Shown piece by piece: positions 24,829 through 33,434 of a DNA stretch of 64,000 nucleotides. Numbering within the stretch: the first letter of the stretch is position 1; every line of letters starts with the position of its first letter. A model generated the notes under the pieces. That model did no database searches, was not told where the DNA came from, and saw only the letters and a program-made list of their open reading frames with translations. Origin of the DNA: Massilia sp. PDC64. GTDB lineage: Bacteria; Pseudomonadota; Gammaproteobacteria; Burkholderiales; Burkholderiaceae_D. The position numbers and the translations under genes were made by a program. The stretch lies in the NCBI RefSeq assembly GCF_900101265.1, contig NZ_FMZS01000001.1, positions 248,001 to 312,000 on the forward strand. Direction: 5' to 3'.

Positions 24829-26082
24829 TCACTCGGCCAGGAACATCTCCTGCAGGTCGTTGAGGAAGCGCTGTCCCAGTTCCGTCGGCCGGATCACGCG
24901 GAAGTCGCGGTAGATCAGCCCCTTCGCTTCGGCCGCGTTCAGGGCCTTCTCGATCGCATTGATCGGCATGCCCGTGCGCTCGCCGAACAGGTTCGGGTCG
25001 AACCCTTCCGTCAGGCGCAGCGCGTTCAGCATGAATTCGAAGCCCATGTCCGCGCGCGCGATCTCGTGCTCCTCCGCGACGGCATTGCCGTTCCCCGCCG
25101 CTTCCATGAACGACGCGGGCTGCTTGTAGCGCGCCTGGCGCAGCACGCGGTGCGGGAACGACAGCTTCGAATGCGCGCCCGCGCCGATGCCGAGATAGTC
25201 GCCGAACTGCCAGTAGTTCAGGTTGTGGCGCGCCCGGTGGCCCGGCTTCGCGTACGCGGACACCTCGTAGTGCTCGTAGCCGGCGGCGGCCGTGCGCGCC
25301 GCGATCATGTCCTGGATGTCGGCGCTCTCGTCGTCGCCCGGCAGTTCGGGGGGGTACTTCGCGAACACCGTGTTCGGTTCCATCGTCAGGTGGTACAGCG
25401 ACAGGTGCGGCGGCGCGAACGACAGCGCCATGTCGATGTCGGCCTGCGCCTCGGCCAGCGTCTGTCCCGGCAGCGCGTACATCAGGTCGAGGTTGAAGTT
25501 GTCGAAATTGGCCTGGGCGATCCCGACGGCCCGGATGGCTTCCTCGGCGTCGTGGATGCGGCCCAGCGCCTGCAGGTGTTTGCTGTTGAAGCTCTGGATG
25601 CCGATCGACAGGCGGTTGATGCCGCTGGCGCGGAAGGACTTGAATTTCTCCGCCTCGAACGTGCCGGGATTCGCTTCCATCGTGATCTCGGCGTCGAGGT
25701 CGAGGGGCAGCAACGTGCGGATGTCCGACATCAGCCGGTCCAGCCCCGCCGCCGACATCAGGCTCGGCGTGCCGCCGCCGATGAACACCGTGTGGATCTT
25801 GCGGCCCCAGATCAGCGGCAGCGACTGTTCCAGGTCGGCGCGCAGCGCGTCCAGGTAGGCGTTTTCCGGAATCGGTTCCTTCGACTCGTGCGAGTTGAAG
25901 TCGCAGTACGGGCATTTGCGGACGCACCACGGCCAGTGGACGTACAGCGCCAGCGGCGGCAGCGCCGCCAGGTTCAGCGCGCCCGGTTGCAGGTATTGCA
26001 GGGCTGCCGCGGCGGGCGTGCGGGGCACGGCCGCCGGGAGAGCGGGCTCGGTGCCCGTGGTGACGGGCTTGATCGGAATCAT
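24829..26082 (-). CDS. hemW: Radical SAM heme chaperone HemW
   Basis: A 417-residue coproporphyrinogen-III-oxidase-like radical SAM protein. The 4Fe-4S site is Cys53, Cys57 and Cys60 in WCVRKCPYCDFNSH. That CxxxCxxC spacing with DFNSH is characteristic of HemW, which binds heme and delivers it to respiratory proteins, rather than of true HemN, which has an additional N-terminal extension and other substrate residues. IGGGTPSLM, GINRLSIGIQSF and LDLMYALPGQT are further radical SAM elements. The ATG overlaps the rdgB stop by four bases, a common rdgB-hemW coupling in proteobacteria. Confidence 0.93.
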   Translation of the reverse strand: MIPIKPVTTGTEPALPAAVPRTPAAAALQYLQPGALNLAALPPLALYVHWPWCVRKCPYCDFNSHESKEPIPENAYLDALRADLEQSLPLIWGRKIHTVFIGGGTPSLMSAAGLDRLMSDIRTLLPLDLDAEITMEANPGTFEAEKFKSFRASGINRLSIGIQSFNSKHLQALGRIHDAEEAIRAVGIAQANFDNFNLDLMYALPGQTLAEAQADIDMALSFAPPHLSLYHLTMEPNTVFAKYPPELPGDDESADIQDMIAARTAAAGYEHYEVSAYAKPGHRARHNLNYWQFGDYLGIGAGAHSKLSFPHRVLRQARYKQPASFMEAAGNGNAVAEEHEIARADMGFEFMLNALRLTEGFDPNLFGERTGMPINAIEKALNAAEAKGLIYRDFRVIRPTELGQRFLNDLQEMFLAE

Positions 26083-26672
26083 TTCAGTTTCCCGAGCTTG
26101 TCGACGAGCGCGCGCAGCGCCTGGCCGCGGTGCGACACGGCGTTCTTTTCTTCCGGCGCCAGCTCGGCGGCCGTGCGGCCGAATTCCGGCAGCAGGAAGT
26201 GCGGATCGTAGCCGAAGCCGCCCGCGCCGCGCGGCGTGTCGACGATCTGGCCGCGCCACACGCCGTCCGCGATCACGGGTTGCGGATCGTCGGCGTGGCG
26301 CACGTACACGAGCACGCAGTAGTAATAGGCCGATTTGTCGGCGTGCGGCGCCAGGTCGGCGATCAGCTTCTCGTTGTTGCGGGCGTCCGACTTCGGCTCG
26401 CCGGCGAAGCGCGCCGAGTACACGCCCGGCGCGCCGCCGAGGGCGTTCACGCACACGCCGGAATCGTCGGCGAGGGCTGGCAGGCCCGTGAGGCGCGCGG
26501 CGTGGCGGGCCTTCTGCAGGGCGTTCTCGACGAAGGTGCCGAACGGTTCTTCCGCTTCGGGGACGTTGAACTCGCCCTGCGGATGCAGTTCGAAGCCGAT
26601 CGGGCCCAGCAGCTGGGCGAATTCCTTGAGCTTGCCCGCGTTGTTGGAGGCAAGGATGAGGCGTTGGGTCAT
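26079..26672 (-). CDS. rdgB: RdgB/HAM1 family non-canonical purine NTP pyrophosphatase
   Basis: Hydrolyses dITP, ITP and XTP to monophosphates, keeping deaminated purines out of DNA and RNA. At 197 residues it is the expected length. Motifs are SNNAGKLKEF near the N-terminus, LADDSGVCVNALGGAPGVYSA minus its first residues, GGFGYDPHF and SHRGQAL at the C-terminus. The ATG at 26672 begins directly at the conserved strand. It is transcribed just ahead of hemW with overlapping stop and start. Confidence 0.96.
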   Translation of the reverse strand: MTQRLILASNNAGKLKEFAQLLGPIGFELHPQGEFNVPEAEEPFGTFVENALQKARHAARLTGLPALADDSGVCVNALGGAPGVYSARFAGEPKSDARNNEKLIADLAPHADKSAYYYCVLVYVRHADDPQPVIADGVWRGQIVDTPRGAGGFGYDPHFLLPEFGRTAAELAPEEKNAVSHRGQALRALVDKLGKLK

Positions 26673-26751
26673 GGTCGTTCCGGATGAAACGCGATAAGCG
26701 CGGGAAAGACGGTATTTTAACGCTCCGCCGGCCCCCTTGCCGGCCGCCGCG

Positions 26752-28128
26752 TCAGGTCCGCGGAAACACCATGCTCGCCTCGAATCCCGGATCGGCGCGG
26801 CGCAGCGCGAGCGTGCCTTCGTGCAGCTGGGTGATGGCGGTGACGATGGACAGGCCCAGGCCATTGCCCGGCAGGTGGCGGCTCTGGTCCACGCGGTAGA
26901 AGCGGCGCGTGATCTTGTCCATGTCTTCCAGCGGCACGCCCTGGCCGTAGTCGCGCACGGTCAATGCCGGCGCGCCGTCGACGGTGGCCACTTCGACATC
27001 CACCCGGCCGCCGTTGCGGCCGTACTTGATGGCGTTGTCGATCAGGCTCGCGAGGGCGCTGGCCAGCAGGTCGCGGTCGCCGCGAATGGTCGTCGGCGTA
27101 CCCGTGAAGTGCAGCGCGACGCCCTGCTCTTCCGCGGCCGCTTCGTACAATTCCGTCATGTCGTGCGCGATGGCGGCCAGGTCGAGTTTTTCGAAGGTGC
27201 CCGCGCGCACGCCGGATTCCAGCGCGGCGATCTGCAGGAGCTTGTCGAACAGCGAGATGACGCTGTCGATGTCCTCGATGGCCAGGCGCGCGTCCGCGAC
27301 GAGCGCGTGCGGGTCGGCCGACACCTGCAGCGCGCGGTCCAGGCGACTGCGCACGCGCGACAGCGGCGTGCGCAGGTCGTGCGCGATCGAGTTCGACACG
27401 TGGCGCACGCCCTCCATCAGGGCCTCGATGCGGTCGAGCATGCGGTTGATGTCGTCGCCCAGGCGCGCGAATTCGTCGTTGCCCATCACGACGATGCGGC
27501 TGGACAGCTCGCCCGCCGCGATGCGCGCCGTCGTGCGGCGGATGCGGCCGATGCGCGCTTCCAGGCGCGAACGGAAGATCTGGGCGCCGAAGAATGCGAG
27601 CAGGATCGACACGGCGCCGCTGACCAGCAGCGCGCGCTCGACGACGCTGCGAATGGCGTCGAGTTCGATCAGGTCGCGGCCGACGATGAGCCGGTTGCCG
27701 TCGTCCAGCCGCGTCGCGATCAGGCGCACGGAGACGGGCGCGCCGTTCCGTTCCATCTGGCCGAATGCCAGGTCGCCGGAGGCCGGCAGGTCGCCGTACC
27801 ACCGTCCCATGTTACCGGCCAGGACATGCCCCTTCGCGTCGACGAGGCCCACCACTTCCGTGTCGGTGTCGATCAGGTCGTGCAGCTGGGCGTCGATCTC
27901 GCGCACGAGGCCCGTGCGGCCGTCGCGGACCCACGCGTCGGCCAGGTGCATCTCCACGGTCATGATCTTGTTGTCGATCGAGTGCTCGAACACGCCCACC
28001 GTGCCGAAATAGACGATGGCGGACAGGGTCGCCATCGACGCGGCCAGCAGCACGCCGTAGCCGACCGCGAGCCGGAATGCGATCGAGCCGCGCAGGCCGA
28101 ACCGGGTGCTAGCGGGAGGACGGGCCAT
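26752..28128 (-). CDS. Two-component sensor histidine kinase
   Basis: A 458-residue membrane kinase of the OmpR-partner class. Membrane helices near residues 18-40 and 165-188 flank a ~125-residue periplasmic sensor. HAMP follows, then HisKA with the phospho-acceptor His in SNSIAHDLRTPLSRVRSRL, and an HATPase domain with N box (SLIDNAIKYGR), G1 (DYGQGVP) and G2 (GNGLGLSIV). It overlaps the response regulator gene by 20 bp, so translation is coupled. The signal is not predictable; the sensor shows no PAS or Cache signature by eye. Confidence 0.95.
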   Translation of the reverse strand: MARPPASTRFGLRGSIAFRLAVGYGVLLAASMATLSAIVYFGTVGVFEHSIDNKIMTVEMHLADAWVRDGRTGLVREIDAQLHDLIDTDTEVVGLVDAKGHVLAGNMGRWYGDLPASGDLAFGQMERNGAPVSVRLIATRLDDGNRLIVGRDLIELDAIRSVVERALLVSGAVSILLAFFGAQIFRSRLEARIGRIRRTTARIAAGELSSRIVVMGNDEFARLGDDINRMLDRIEALMEGVRHVSNSIAHDLRTPLSRVRSRLDRALQVSADPHALVADARLAIEDIDSVISLFDKLLQIAALESGVRAGTFEKLDLAAIAHDMTELYEAAAEEQGVALHFTGTPTTIRGDRDLLASALASLIDNAIKYGRNGGRVDVEVATVDGAPALTVRDYGQGVPLEDMDKITRRFYRVDQSRHLPGNGLGLSIVTAITQLHEGTLALRRADPGFEASMVFPRT

Positions 28129-28813
28129 AGGTCGGCGCGGCGCTCAGCACATAGCCGGCGCCGCGCACCGTGTGGATCAGGGCCGGGCTGAAATCCTTGT
28201 CGATCTTGCTGCGCAGGCGGCTGATCTGCACGTCGATGACGTTGGTCTGCGGATCGAAATGGTATTCCCACACGCCTTCCAGCAGCATCGTGCGGGTGAC
28301 GATCTGGCCTTCGTGGCGCATGAGGTATTCGAGCAGGCGGAATTCGCGCGGCTGCAGCGTGATCGTCGTGCCCTGGCGCGTGACACGCATCGTGCGCACG
28401 TCGAGCTGCAGGTCGGCCACCTGCAGCACGGTGGCCTCGCGCGCCCAGCTGTTGCGGCGACTGAGGTTTTCCACGCGCGCCAGCAGTTCCGACATGACGA
28501 ACGGCTTGGTGAGGTAGTCGTCGCTGCCCGCGCGCAGGCCGCGCACGCGCTCGTCGACGCTGTTCAGGGCGGACAGGATCAGCACCGGCGTGCCGTCGCC
28601 GCGGGCGCGCATCTGTTCGAGGATGCCCAGGCCGTCGACCTGGCCCGGCAGCATGCGGTCGAGGACGACGACGTCCCAGCGCGTCTCCTGCAGGCGGCGG
28701 TTGCCCGCCTCGCCATTCGTTTCCGCCTGCACGGCATAGCCGGCCGCGCGCAATCCGCTGCAAAGGTAGTCGCGGGTTTCGGTATCGTCTTCGATCACGA
28801 GGCAGTTCGGCAT
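28109..28813 (-). CDS. OmpR/PhoB-family response regulator
   Basis: A 234-residue transcription factor partnered with the overlapping kinase. The receiver domain (1-120) has Glu8, Asp9 and Asp10 in the acidic pocket, the phospho-acceptor Asp52 in VVVLDRMLPG and Lys in YLTKPF. The winged helix (about 130-225) has QPREFRLLEYLMRHEGQIVTR minus its ends and the recognition segment VIDVQISRLRSKID. The gene is upstream of the kinase, and the alpha-oxoamine synthase gene lies 24 bases before its start. Whether that enzyme gene is a target or an operon member is unresolved. Confidence 0.95.
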   Translation of the reverse strand: MPNCLVIEDDTETRDYLCSGLRAAGYAVQAETNGEAGNRRLQETRWDVVVLDRMLPGQVDGLGILEQMRARGDGTPVLILSALNSVDERVRGLRAGSDDYLTKPFVMSELLARVENLSRRNSWAREATVLQVADLQLDVRTMRVTRQGTTITLQPREFRLLEYLMRHEGQIVTRTMLLEGVWEYHFDPQTNVIDVQISRLRSKIDKDFSPALIHTVRGAGYVLSAAPTYGPSSR

Positions 28814-28837
28814 GATTCGGCTCTTGGTTTAAGTGGA

Positions 28838-30037
28838 CTATAGCATGGAGGCCAGGTGGGCCATCACGGCAACGACGTGGTCGATCTGGGCCCGCGTATG
28901 CCCGGCATTGAGCATGAAGCGCAGGCGCGCCTGGCCCACGGGCACGGCCGGGAACTGGATGGCGTCGACGTGGATGCCCTCCGCGCGCAGCGCGCGCTGG
29001 AAGCGCTGGCACAGTTCCGCATCCTTGACGAGTACGGGCACGATCGGCGTCTGCGTCGACGTCAGCGTATAGCCCAGCGGTTTCATTTGCTCGACGAAGT
29101 GGCGCTGGTTGTCCCACAGGCGCGCGCGGCGTTCCGGCTCTTCCTGCAGCACGTCCAGCGCGGCCAGCAGCGCGTTGGCCTGGTCCGGCGGCGGCGGGCA
29201 GGTGAAGCCGTAGGCGGAACTCGTCAGGCGCAGCACGTCGGCCATCTCGCGCTCCAGCGCCACGAAGCCGCCGATGGCGCCCAGCGCCTTCGACAGGGTC
29301 CCCATCTGCATGATCGTGGGGCTGTAGCAGTCGTAGTGCTCGGACGTGCCGCCGCCGTTTTCTCCCAGGATGCCGGTGGCATGGGCGTCGTCGATGTACA
29401 GGATCGCCCCGTACTTCTCGGCCAATGCGGTCAGCTCCGGCAGCGGCGCGATCGTGCCTTCCATGCTGAACACGCCGTCGCTGACGATGATCGGGCTGAC
29501 GCCGTCGGCGCTTTTCAGCAGCGACTCCAGGTGATCCATGTCGGCATGGCGGTACGTGTGCTTGTCCGCGCCGGACATCAGGATGCCTTCGCGGATGCTG
29601 ACGTGGTTGAACTCGTCCGTGAAGTACGCGTACTTGCGGCGCTTGCGCGGCCGGTAGCCGTGCAGGCGCGCCAGCAGGCCGGCCTTGACGAGCGTGGACA
29701 GCACGCCGATGTTCGTCATGTAGCCCGTCACGAACAGCACGGCGTCGCTCTTGTGCTTCAGTTCACCGAGACGGCGTTCCAGCTCGCGGTACACGGGCAA
29801 ATCTCCGCCAAGCAGGCGCGATTCGCAGTTGCCGACGCCGTAGCGCTCCAGGCCCGCCTTCGCCGCGTCCACGAGGCGCGGATGGTTCGCCAGCGCCAGG
29901 TAGTTATTGGTGCTGAACGACACGGCGGCCTCGCCGTTCACCTTGAACACGGGGTCCGGCAACGTGTCGTGGACGGGCGTGTCGTGGTGAATGGCGTGGG
30001 TCTGCAGCCAGTCTGCGATGTCGGCGAGGTCGTGCAT
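28838..30037 (-). CDS. Alpha-oxoamine synthase family PLP enzyme (BioF/KBL/SPT-like)
   Basis: A 399-residue type I PLP enzyme that would condense an acyl-CoA or acyl-ACP with an amino acid, with decarboxylation. Visible elements are YGVGNCESRLLGG (substrate-entry region), TDEFNHVSIREGI (His stacking on PLP), YIDDAHATGILG (Asp pairing with the pyridine N) and TLSKALGAIGGF with the Schiff-base Lys. A basic insert (GYRPRKRRKYAYF, within residues 120-140) departs from classical BioF. No other biotin, threonine or sphingolipid genes are adjacent. It could be an AONS paralogue, a sphingolipid-type enzyme or a CqsA/LqsA-like signal synthase. Operon with the two-component genes is possible. Confidence 0.88.
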   Translation of the reverse strand: MHDLADIADWLQTHAIHHDTPVHDTLPDPVFKVNGEAAVSFSTNNYLALANHPRLVDAAKAGLERYGVGNCESRLLGGDLPVYRELERRLGELKHKSDAVLFVTGYMTNIGVLSTLVKAGLLARLHGYRPRKRRKYAYFTDEFNHVSIREGILMSGADKHTYRHADMDHLESLLKSADGVSPIIVSDGVFSMEGTIAPLPELTALAEKYGAILYIDDAHATGILGENGGGTSEHYDCYSPTIMQMGTLSKALGAIGGFVALEREMADVLRLTSSAYGFTCPPPPDQANALLAALDVLQEEPERRARLWDNQRHFVEQMKPLGYTLTSTQTPIVPVLVKDAELCQRFQRALRAEGIHVDAIQFPAVPVGQARLRFMLNAGHTRAQIDHVVAVMAHLASML

Positions 30038-30218
30038 GGTCGGGAACGGTAGTGCGTGCTTGGATGGGATGGCGCTGCGGTGCAGTATAGGCGAGTGGCG
30101 GGCGCCAAAAAATTACGATCAGGTAATGTCAACACAGCGTCACATTACTAAATCGTAATACGGTATTGATGCGCTGCAACGTAGAATCCGAGCGTTTTCA
30201 TTTCATGGAGTCCCTTTC

Positions 30219-30281
30219 ATGGGCACTTGTTCGAGTGGCAGTTGTTGCCGGCTGAATGCCGGTCCCGCCCCGGCAAGATAA
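30219..30281 (+). CDS. 20-codon Cys-containing leader peptide
   Basis: The frame encodes MGTCSSGSCCRLNAGPAPAR, with three Cys codons (positions 4, 9 and 10). A good ribosome binding site, GGAG at 30207-30210, lies eight bases before ATG 30219. It is in the 355-bp gap between the divergent oxoamine synthase and the porin operon, 111 bases upstream of the porin start. Its last codons overlap a set of alternative hairpins. Cys-rich upstream frames control sulfur-assimilation genes by ribosome pausing in some bacteria, so a cysteine- or metal-responsive leader is a plausible inference. Confidence 0.6.
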   Translation: MGTCSSGSCCRLNAGPAPAR

Positions 30282-30321
30282 CGCAGGTCCTTCCTCCTGC
30301 CGTCATCTCGCCCCGGGGCGG
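30248..30321 (+). promoter_or_regulatory. Putative attenuator with mutually exclusive hairpins
   Basis: Four complementary segments follow the Cys codons: 1 is CCGGC (30248-30252), 2 is GCCGG (30258-30262), 3 is CCGCCCCGGC (30265-30274) and 4 is CCGGGGCGG (30313-30321). Pairings 1:2, 2:3 and 3:4 are possible but cannot all form at once, as in classical amino-acid attenuators. A ribosome paused at the Cys codons (30228-30248) would cover segment 1. No T-tract follows segment 4, so termination would need Rho, or control may be translational. Apart from this and the leader peptide I see no gene in 30038-30392. Confidence 0.5.
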
Positions 30322-30392
30322 ATGATGGTATCCACGACAATCGAATCACCAAGCGCGAATGAAAGGTATGCCGTTCACCGACGGAGATACCG

Positions 30393-31682
30393 ATGTTTCG
30401 TAGTTCCCTGTTTTACCTTGCCGCGTGCCTGACGGCCGCGGCACCGAGCGCCCGTGCCGACGAGGCCTGGAACGCGCACGTCCAGGCCACGTACGTGTGG
30501 CAGGCCAAACCCGCCTTTGCCGCCGCCTACACGGGCCCCGCCAGCCTCGCCCCGTGGCGCGAGACGGGCTATTCGTTCAGCGCCACCGCCGCCTTCGGCG
30601 TCCGTCCGTGGGCAGGCGCGGAGCTCTACTTCGATCCGGAAGTCGTCCAGGGCAAGGCCATGTCCGGCCTGCACGGCCTGGGCGGCATGACCAATGGCGA
30701 AGAGCAGAAGACGAGCGGCACGAGCCCGACCTTCTACCGCGCCCGGCTGTTCCTGCGCCAGACGTGGAACCTGGGAGGAGAATTGCAGCCCGTCGCTTCG
30801 GACATGAACCAGCTCGCGGGCAGCGTGGCGAGCCGCCGCGTCGTGCTCACGGCCGGCAACCTGGCCGTCTCCGACATCTTTGACGCCAACAGCCAGGCCC
30901 ACGACGCCCGCAGCCAGTTCCTCGACTGGGCCCTCGTTGCGCACGGCGCCTGGGATTTCGCCGCCGACGCGCGCGGCTACACGTGGGGCGCGGCGCTCGA
31001 GTACTACGACGGCGACTGGGCCGTGCGCGCGGGGCGTTTCCTGCTGCCGCGAGAGTCCAACGGCCTGCCGCTCGATCCGCGCATCTTCAGGCACCATGGC
31101 GACCAGGTCGAGCTGGAACATCATCACGCGTGGCTCGGCCAGCCGGGCACCGTCCGCATGCTTGCCTTCCGCGACCGCGCCCGCATGGGATCGTTCCGCG
31201 ACGCGCTGGCGGCAGCCGCGCCGGGTGAGGCACCCGACGTCGCGACCGTGCGGCGCGAGCGCGGCAAGACCGGCTTCGGCCTGAGCCTGGACCAGGTGCT
31301 GAACGATCGCGTCGCCATGTTCGCGCGCGCCAGCCGCAACGACGGGCAGTCGGAAACCTATGCGTTCGCCGAGATCGAACGGTCGTTGTCCGTCGGCGCG
31401 ACCGTGCAGGTCCGCGCCGGCGACACGCTGGGCGTCGCCCTGGTGCGCAATGGCCTGTCGCAGGCGCACCGCGACTACCTGGCGGCCGGCGGCGTGGGCG
31501 CGTTCATCGGCGACGGCCGGCTGGACTACCATCCGGAGCAGATCGCGGAGGCGTATTACAAGATCGGGCTGGGCGCGTACGCCGCCCTCTCGCTGGACTG
31601 GCAGCACATCGCCAACCCGGCCTACAACGGCGCGCGCGGTCCCGTGGACGTCTACGGCGTGCGGCTGCACGCGCAACACTGA
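30393..31682 (+). CDS. OprB-family carbohydrate-selective-type porin
   Basis: A 429-residue outer-membrane beta-barrel precursor. The signal peptide is at residues 1-22 (LFYLAACLTAAAPSARA, cut before DEAW). The C-terminal part (QIAEAYYKIGLGAYAALSLD minus ends, then WQHIANPAYNGARGPVDVYGVRLHA) is the conserved last-strands region of the OprB/carbohydrate porin family. OprB proteins pass glucose and other small solutes, but family membership does not fix the substrate here. It heads an operon with ABC importer genes, so it probably supplies the same solute through the outer membrane. GGAG lies 8 bases before the ATG. Confidence 0.82.
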   Translation: MFRSSLFYLAACLTAAAPSARADEAWNAHVQATYVWQAKPAFAAAYTGPASLAPWRETGYSFSATAAFGVRPWAGAELYFDPEVVQGKAMSGLHGLGGMTNGEEQKTSGTSPTFYRARLFLRQTWNLGGELQPVASDMNQLAGSVASRRVVLTAGNLAVSDIFDANSQAHDARSQFLDWALVAHGAWDFAADARGYTWGAALEYYDGDWAVRAGRFLLPRESNGLPLDPRIFRHHGDQVELEHHHAWLGQPGTVRMLAFRDRARMGSFRDALAAAAPGEAPDVATVRRERGKTGFGLSLDQVLNDRVAMFARASRNDGQSETYAFAEIERSLSVGATVQVRAGDTLGVALVRNGLSQAHRDYLAAGGVGAFIGDGRLDYHPEQIAEAYYKIGLGAYAALSLDWQHIANPAYNGARGPVDVYGVRLHAQH

Positions 31683-31693
31683 GGAGGCGAGGC

Positions 31694-33421
31694 ATGTTCG
31701 AACTGTTCACCCCCGGCCGCACCGGCCGCTCGTTCCTCACGACGACCCCGAACCGCTGGGACTGGGCGCTGCTGCCGCTCGTCCTCGTCGTGCTGGCGCT
31801 GGCCGCGTACGGGGCGATGCAGATGACGCGCCCGTTCGTGCTGGGCCAGCCGACGCCGATCTCGCTCGATCCGGCGTACCTGCCCTATTACCTGCTGCGC
31901 ACGATCCTGCGGATGTTCACTGCGCTCGGTGCCGCGCTGCTGTTCACGTTCGCGTTCGCCGTCGTCGCCACGCGCTGGAAGAGCGCGGAAAAGATCATGG
32001 TGCCGTTGCTGGACGTGCTGCAGTCGGTCCCGATCCTGGGCTTCCAGGCCATCGCGATCACGCCGTTCATCGCCCTTTTTCCGGGCAACCTGTTCGGCGT
32101 CGAGTGCGCCGCCATTTTCGCGATCTTCACGTCGCAGGCGTGGAACATGGCGTTCAGCCTGTACCAGTCGATGAAGACGATCCCGCCCGAGCTGGCGGAA
32201 GCGGCGCGCGTGTTCCGCCTGTCGGCCTGGCAGCGCTTCTGGCGCCTGGAACTGCCGTTCGCCATGCCGGCGCTGCTGTGGAACATGATGATGTCGATGT
32301 CCGGCGGCTGGTTCCTGCTCGTGGCGGCCGAGGCGATCTCGGTGGCGGGCCAGGACATCAAGCTGCCCGGCATCGGCGCCTACATCGCCGTCGCCATCGA
32401 ACAGAAACAGGGTGCTGCCATCGCGTGGGCCATCGCCGCCATGTTCACCGGCATCCTGCTGTACGACCAGCTGTTCTTCCGCCCCCTGCTCGCCTGGGCC
32501 GACAAGTTCCGCTTCGAGGAATCGCAGGGCGAGATCGCGCAGCAGTCCTGGGTGCTGGACTGGGGCCGTCGCAGCGTGTGGATCCGCGCGCTGACCGACC
32601 GCATGTGGGCGACGCTCGCGCGCACGCTGGGCTGGTTCGGCACGCCGGAAGCCGTCGACGCGCCACCGCGGCGCCGGCACGTCGCGCTGTCCCCGCGCAC
32701 GATCGACGCCATCGTCCTCGTGCTCGCGCTGCTGGGCGCGTGGCGCTTCGTCCTGTTCATCCACGCGGAAGTGGGCTGGGGCGAAACGCTGCGCGTCGTC
32801 GGCCTGGGGTGCGTGACGCTCGTGCGCGTGCTGCTGCTGATCGTGCTGGCGTCGCTGTTCTGGGTACCGGCCGCCGTCTGGATCGGCCTGCGTCCCGTCT
32901 ATGCGCAGAAAGTGCAGGCGCTGGCGCAATTCCTGGCCGCGTTCCCCGTGAACCTGATCTATCCGCTGGTCGTGTACGTCGTCGTGCATCTGCACCTGAA
33001 CCTGAACATCTGGCTCAGCCCATTGATGGTGTTCGGCACGCAGTGGTACATCCTGTTCAACGTGGTCGCGGGCGCATCCACCCTGCCGAACGAACTGCGC
33101 CTCGCGGCCGACAACCTGGGCCTGACGGGGTGGCTGAAATGGAAGCGCGTGTACCTGCCGGCCGTGTTCCCCAGCTTCGTCACGGGCGCGATCACGGCCA
33201 GCGGCGGCTCGTGGAACGCGAGCATCGTGGCGGAATACGTCACCTGGGGCAAGACGTCGCTCGTGGCCGATGGCCTGGGCAGCTACATCAAGCAGATGAC
33301 GGATGCCGGCGACTTCCACCGCGTCGCCCTCGGCATCGGGGTGATGTGCGTATTCGTGATGGTGCTCAACCGCTTCTTCTGGCGCCGGCTGTACCTGCTG
33401 GCCGAAGACCGCAGCCGCTGA
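31694..33421 (+). CDS. ABC importer permease, two fused NitT/TauT-type domains
   Basis: A 575-residue membrane protein with two binding-protein-dependent permease domains in tandem. The first coupling (EAA) loop is PPELAEAARVFRLSAWQRFW and the second is PNELRLAADNLGLTGWLKW. About 12 hydrophobic helices are visible, with an early one at residues 20-42. Both halves resemble the nitrate/sulfonate/taurine importer group. Fusing two permeases is less common than homodimers. It starts 11 bases after the porin stop. No substrate-binding protein gene is in the operon, so the ligand is undefined. Confidence 0.9.
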   Translation: MFELFTPGRTGRSFLTTTPNRWDWALLPLVLVVLALAAYGAMQMTRPFVLGQPTPISLDPAYLPYYLLRTILRMFTALGAALLFTFAFAVVATRWKSAEKIMVPLLDVLQSVPILGFQAIAITPFIALFPGNLFGVECAAIFAIFTSQAWNMAFSLYQSMKTIPPELAEAARVFRLSAWQRFWRLELPFAMPALLWNMMMSMSGGWFLLVAAEAISVAGQDIKLPGIGAYIAVAIEQKQGAAIAWAIAAMFTGILLYDQLFFRPLLAWADKFRFEESQGEIAQQSWVLDWGRRSVWIRALTDRMWATLARTLGWFGTPEAVDAPPRRRHVALSPRTIDAIVLVLALLGAWRFVLFIHAEVGWGETLRVVGLGCVTLVRVLLLIVLASLFWVPAAVWIGLRPVYAQKVQALAQFLAAFPVNLIYPLVVYVVVHLHLNLNIWLSPLMVFGTQWYILFNVVAGASTLPNELRLAADNLGLTGWLKWKRVYLPAVFPSFVTGAITASGGSWNASIVAEYVTWGKTSLVADGLGSYIKQMTDAGDFHRVALGIGVMCVFVMVLNRFFWRRLYLLAEDRSR

Positions 33422-33434
33422 AAGAGAGGACAAA

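Noticed and set aside
26727..26744. Small GCCGGC/GCCGGC hairpin between the sensor kinase and rdgB genes
   Set aside because: A 6-bp stem of a simple GC palindrome is expected by chance at this base composition; termination was not convincing.
28109..30037. A complete Janthinobacterium-type JQS/LQS quorum-sensing locus
   Set aside because: The kinase has a two-helix periplasmic sensor and OmpR-type partner, unlike the multi-helix CqsS/LqsS group. Only the synthase family is shared.
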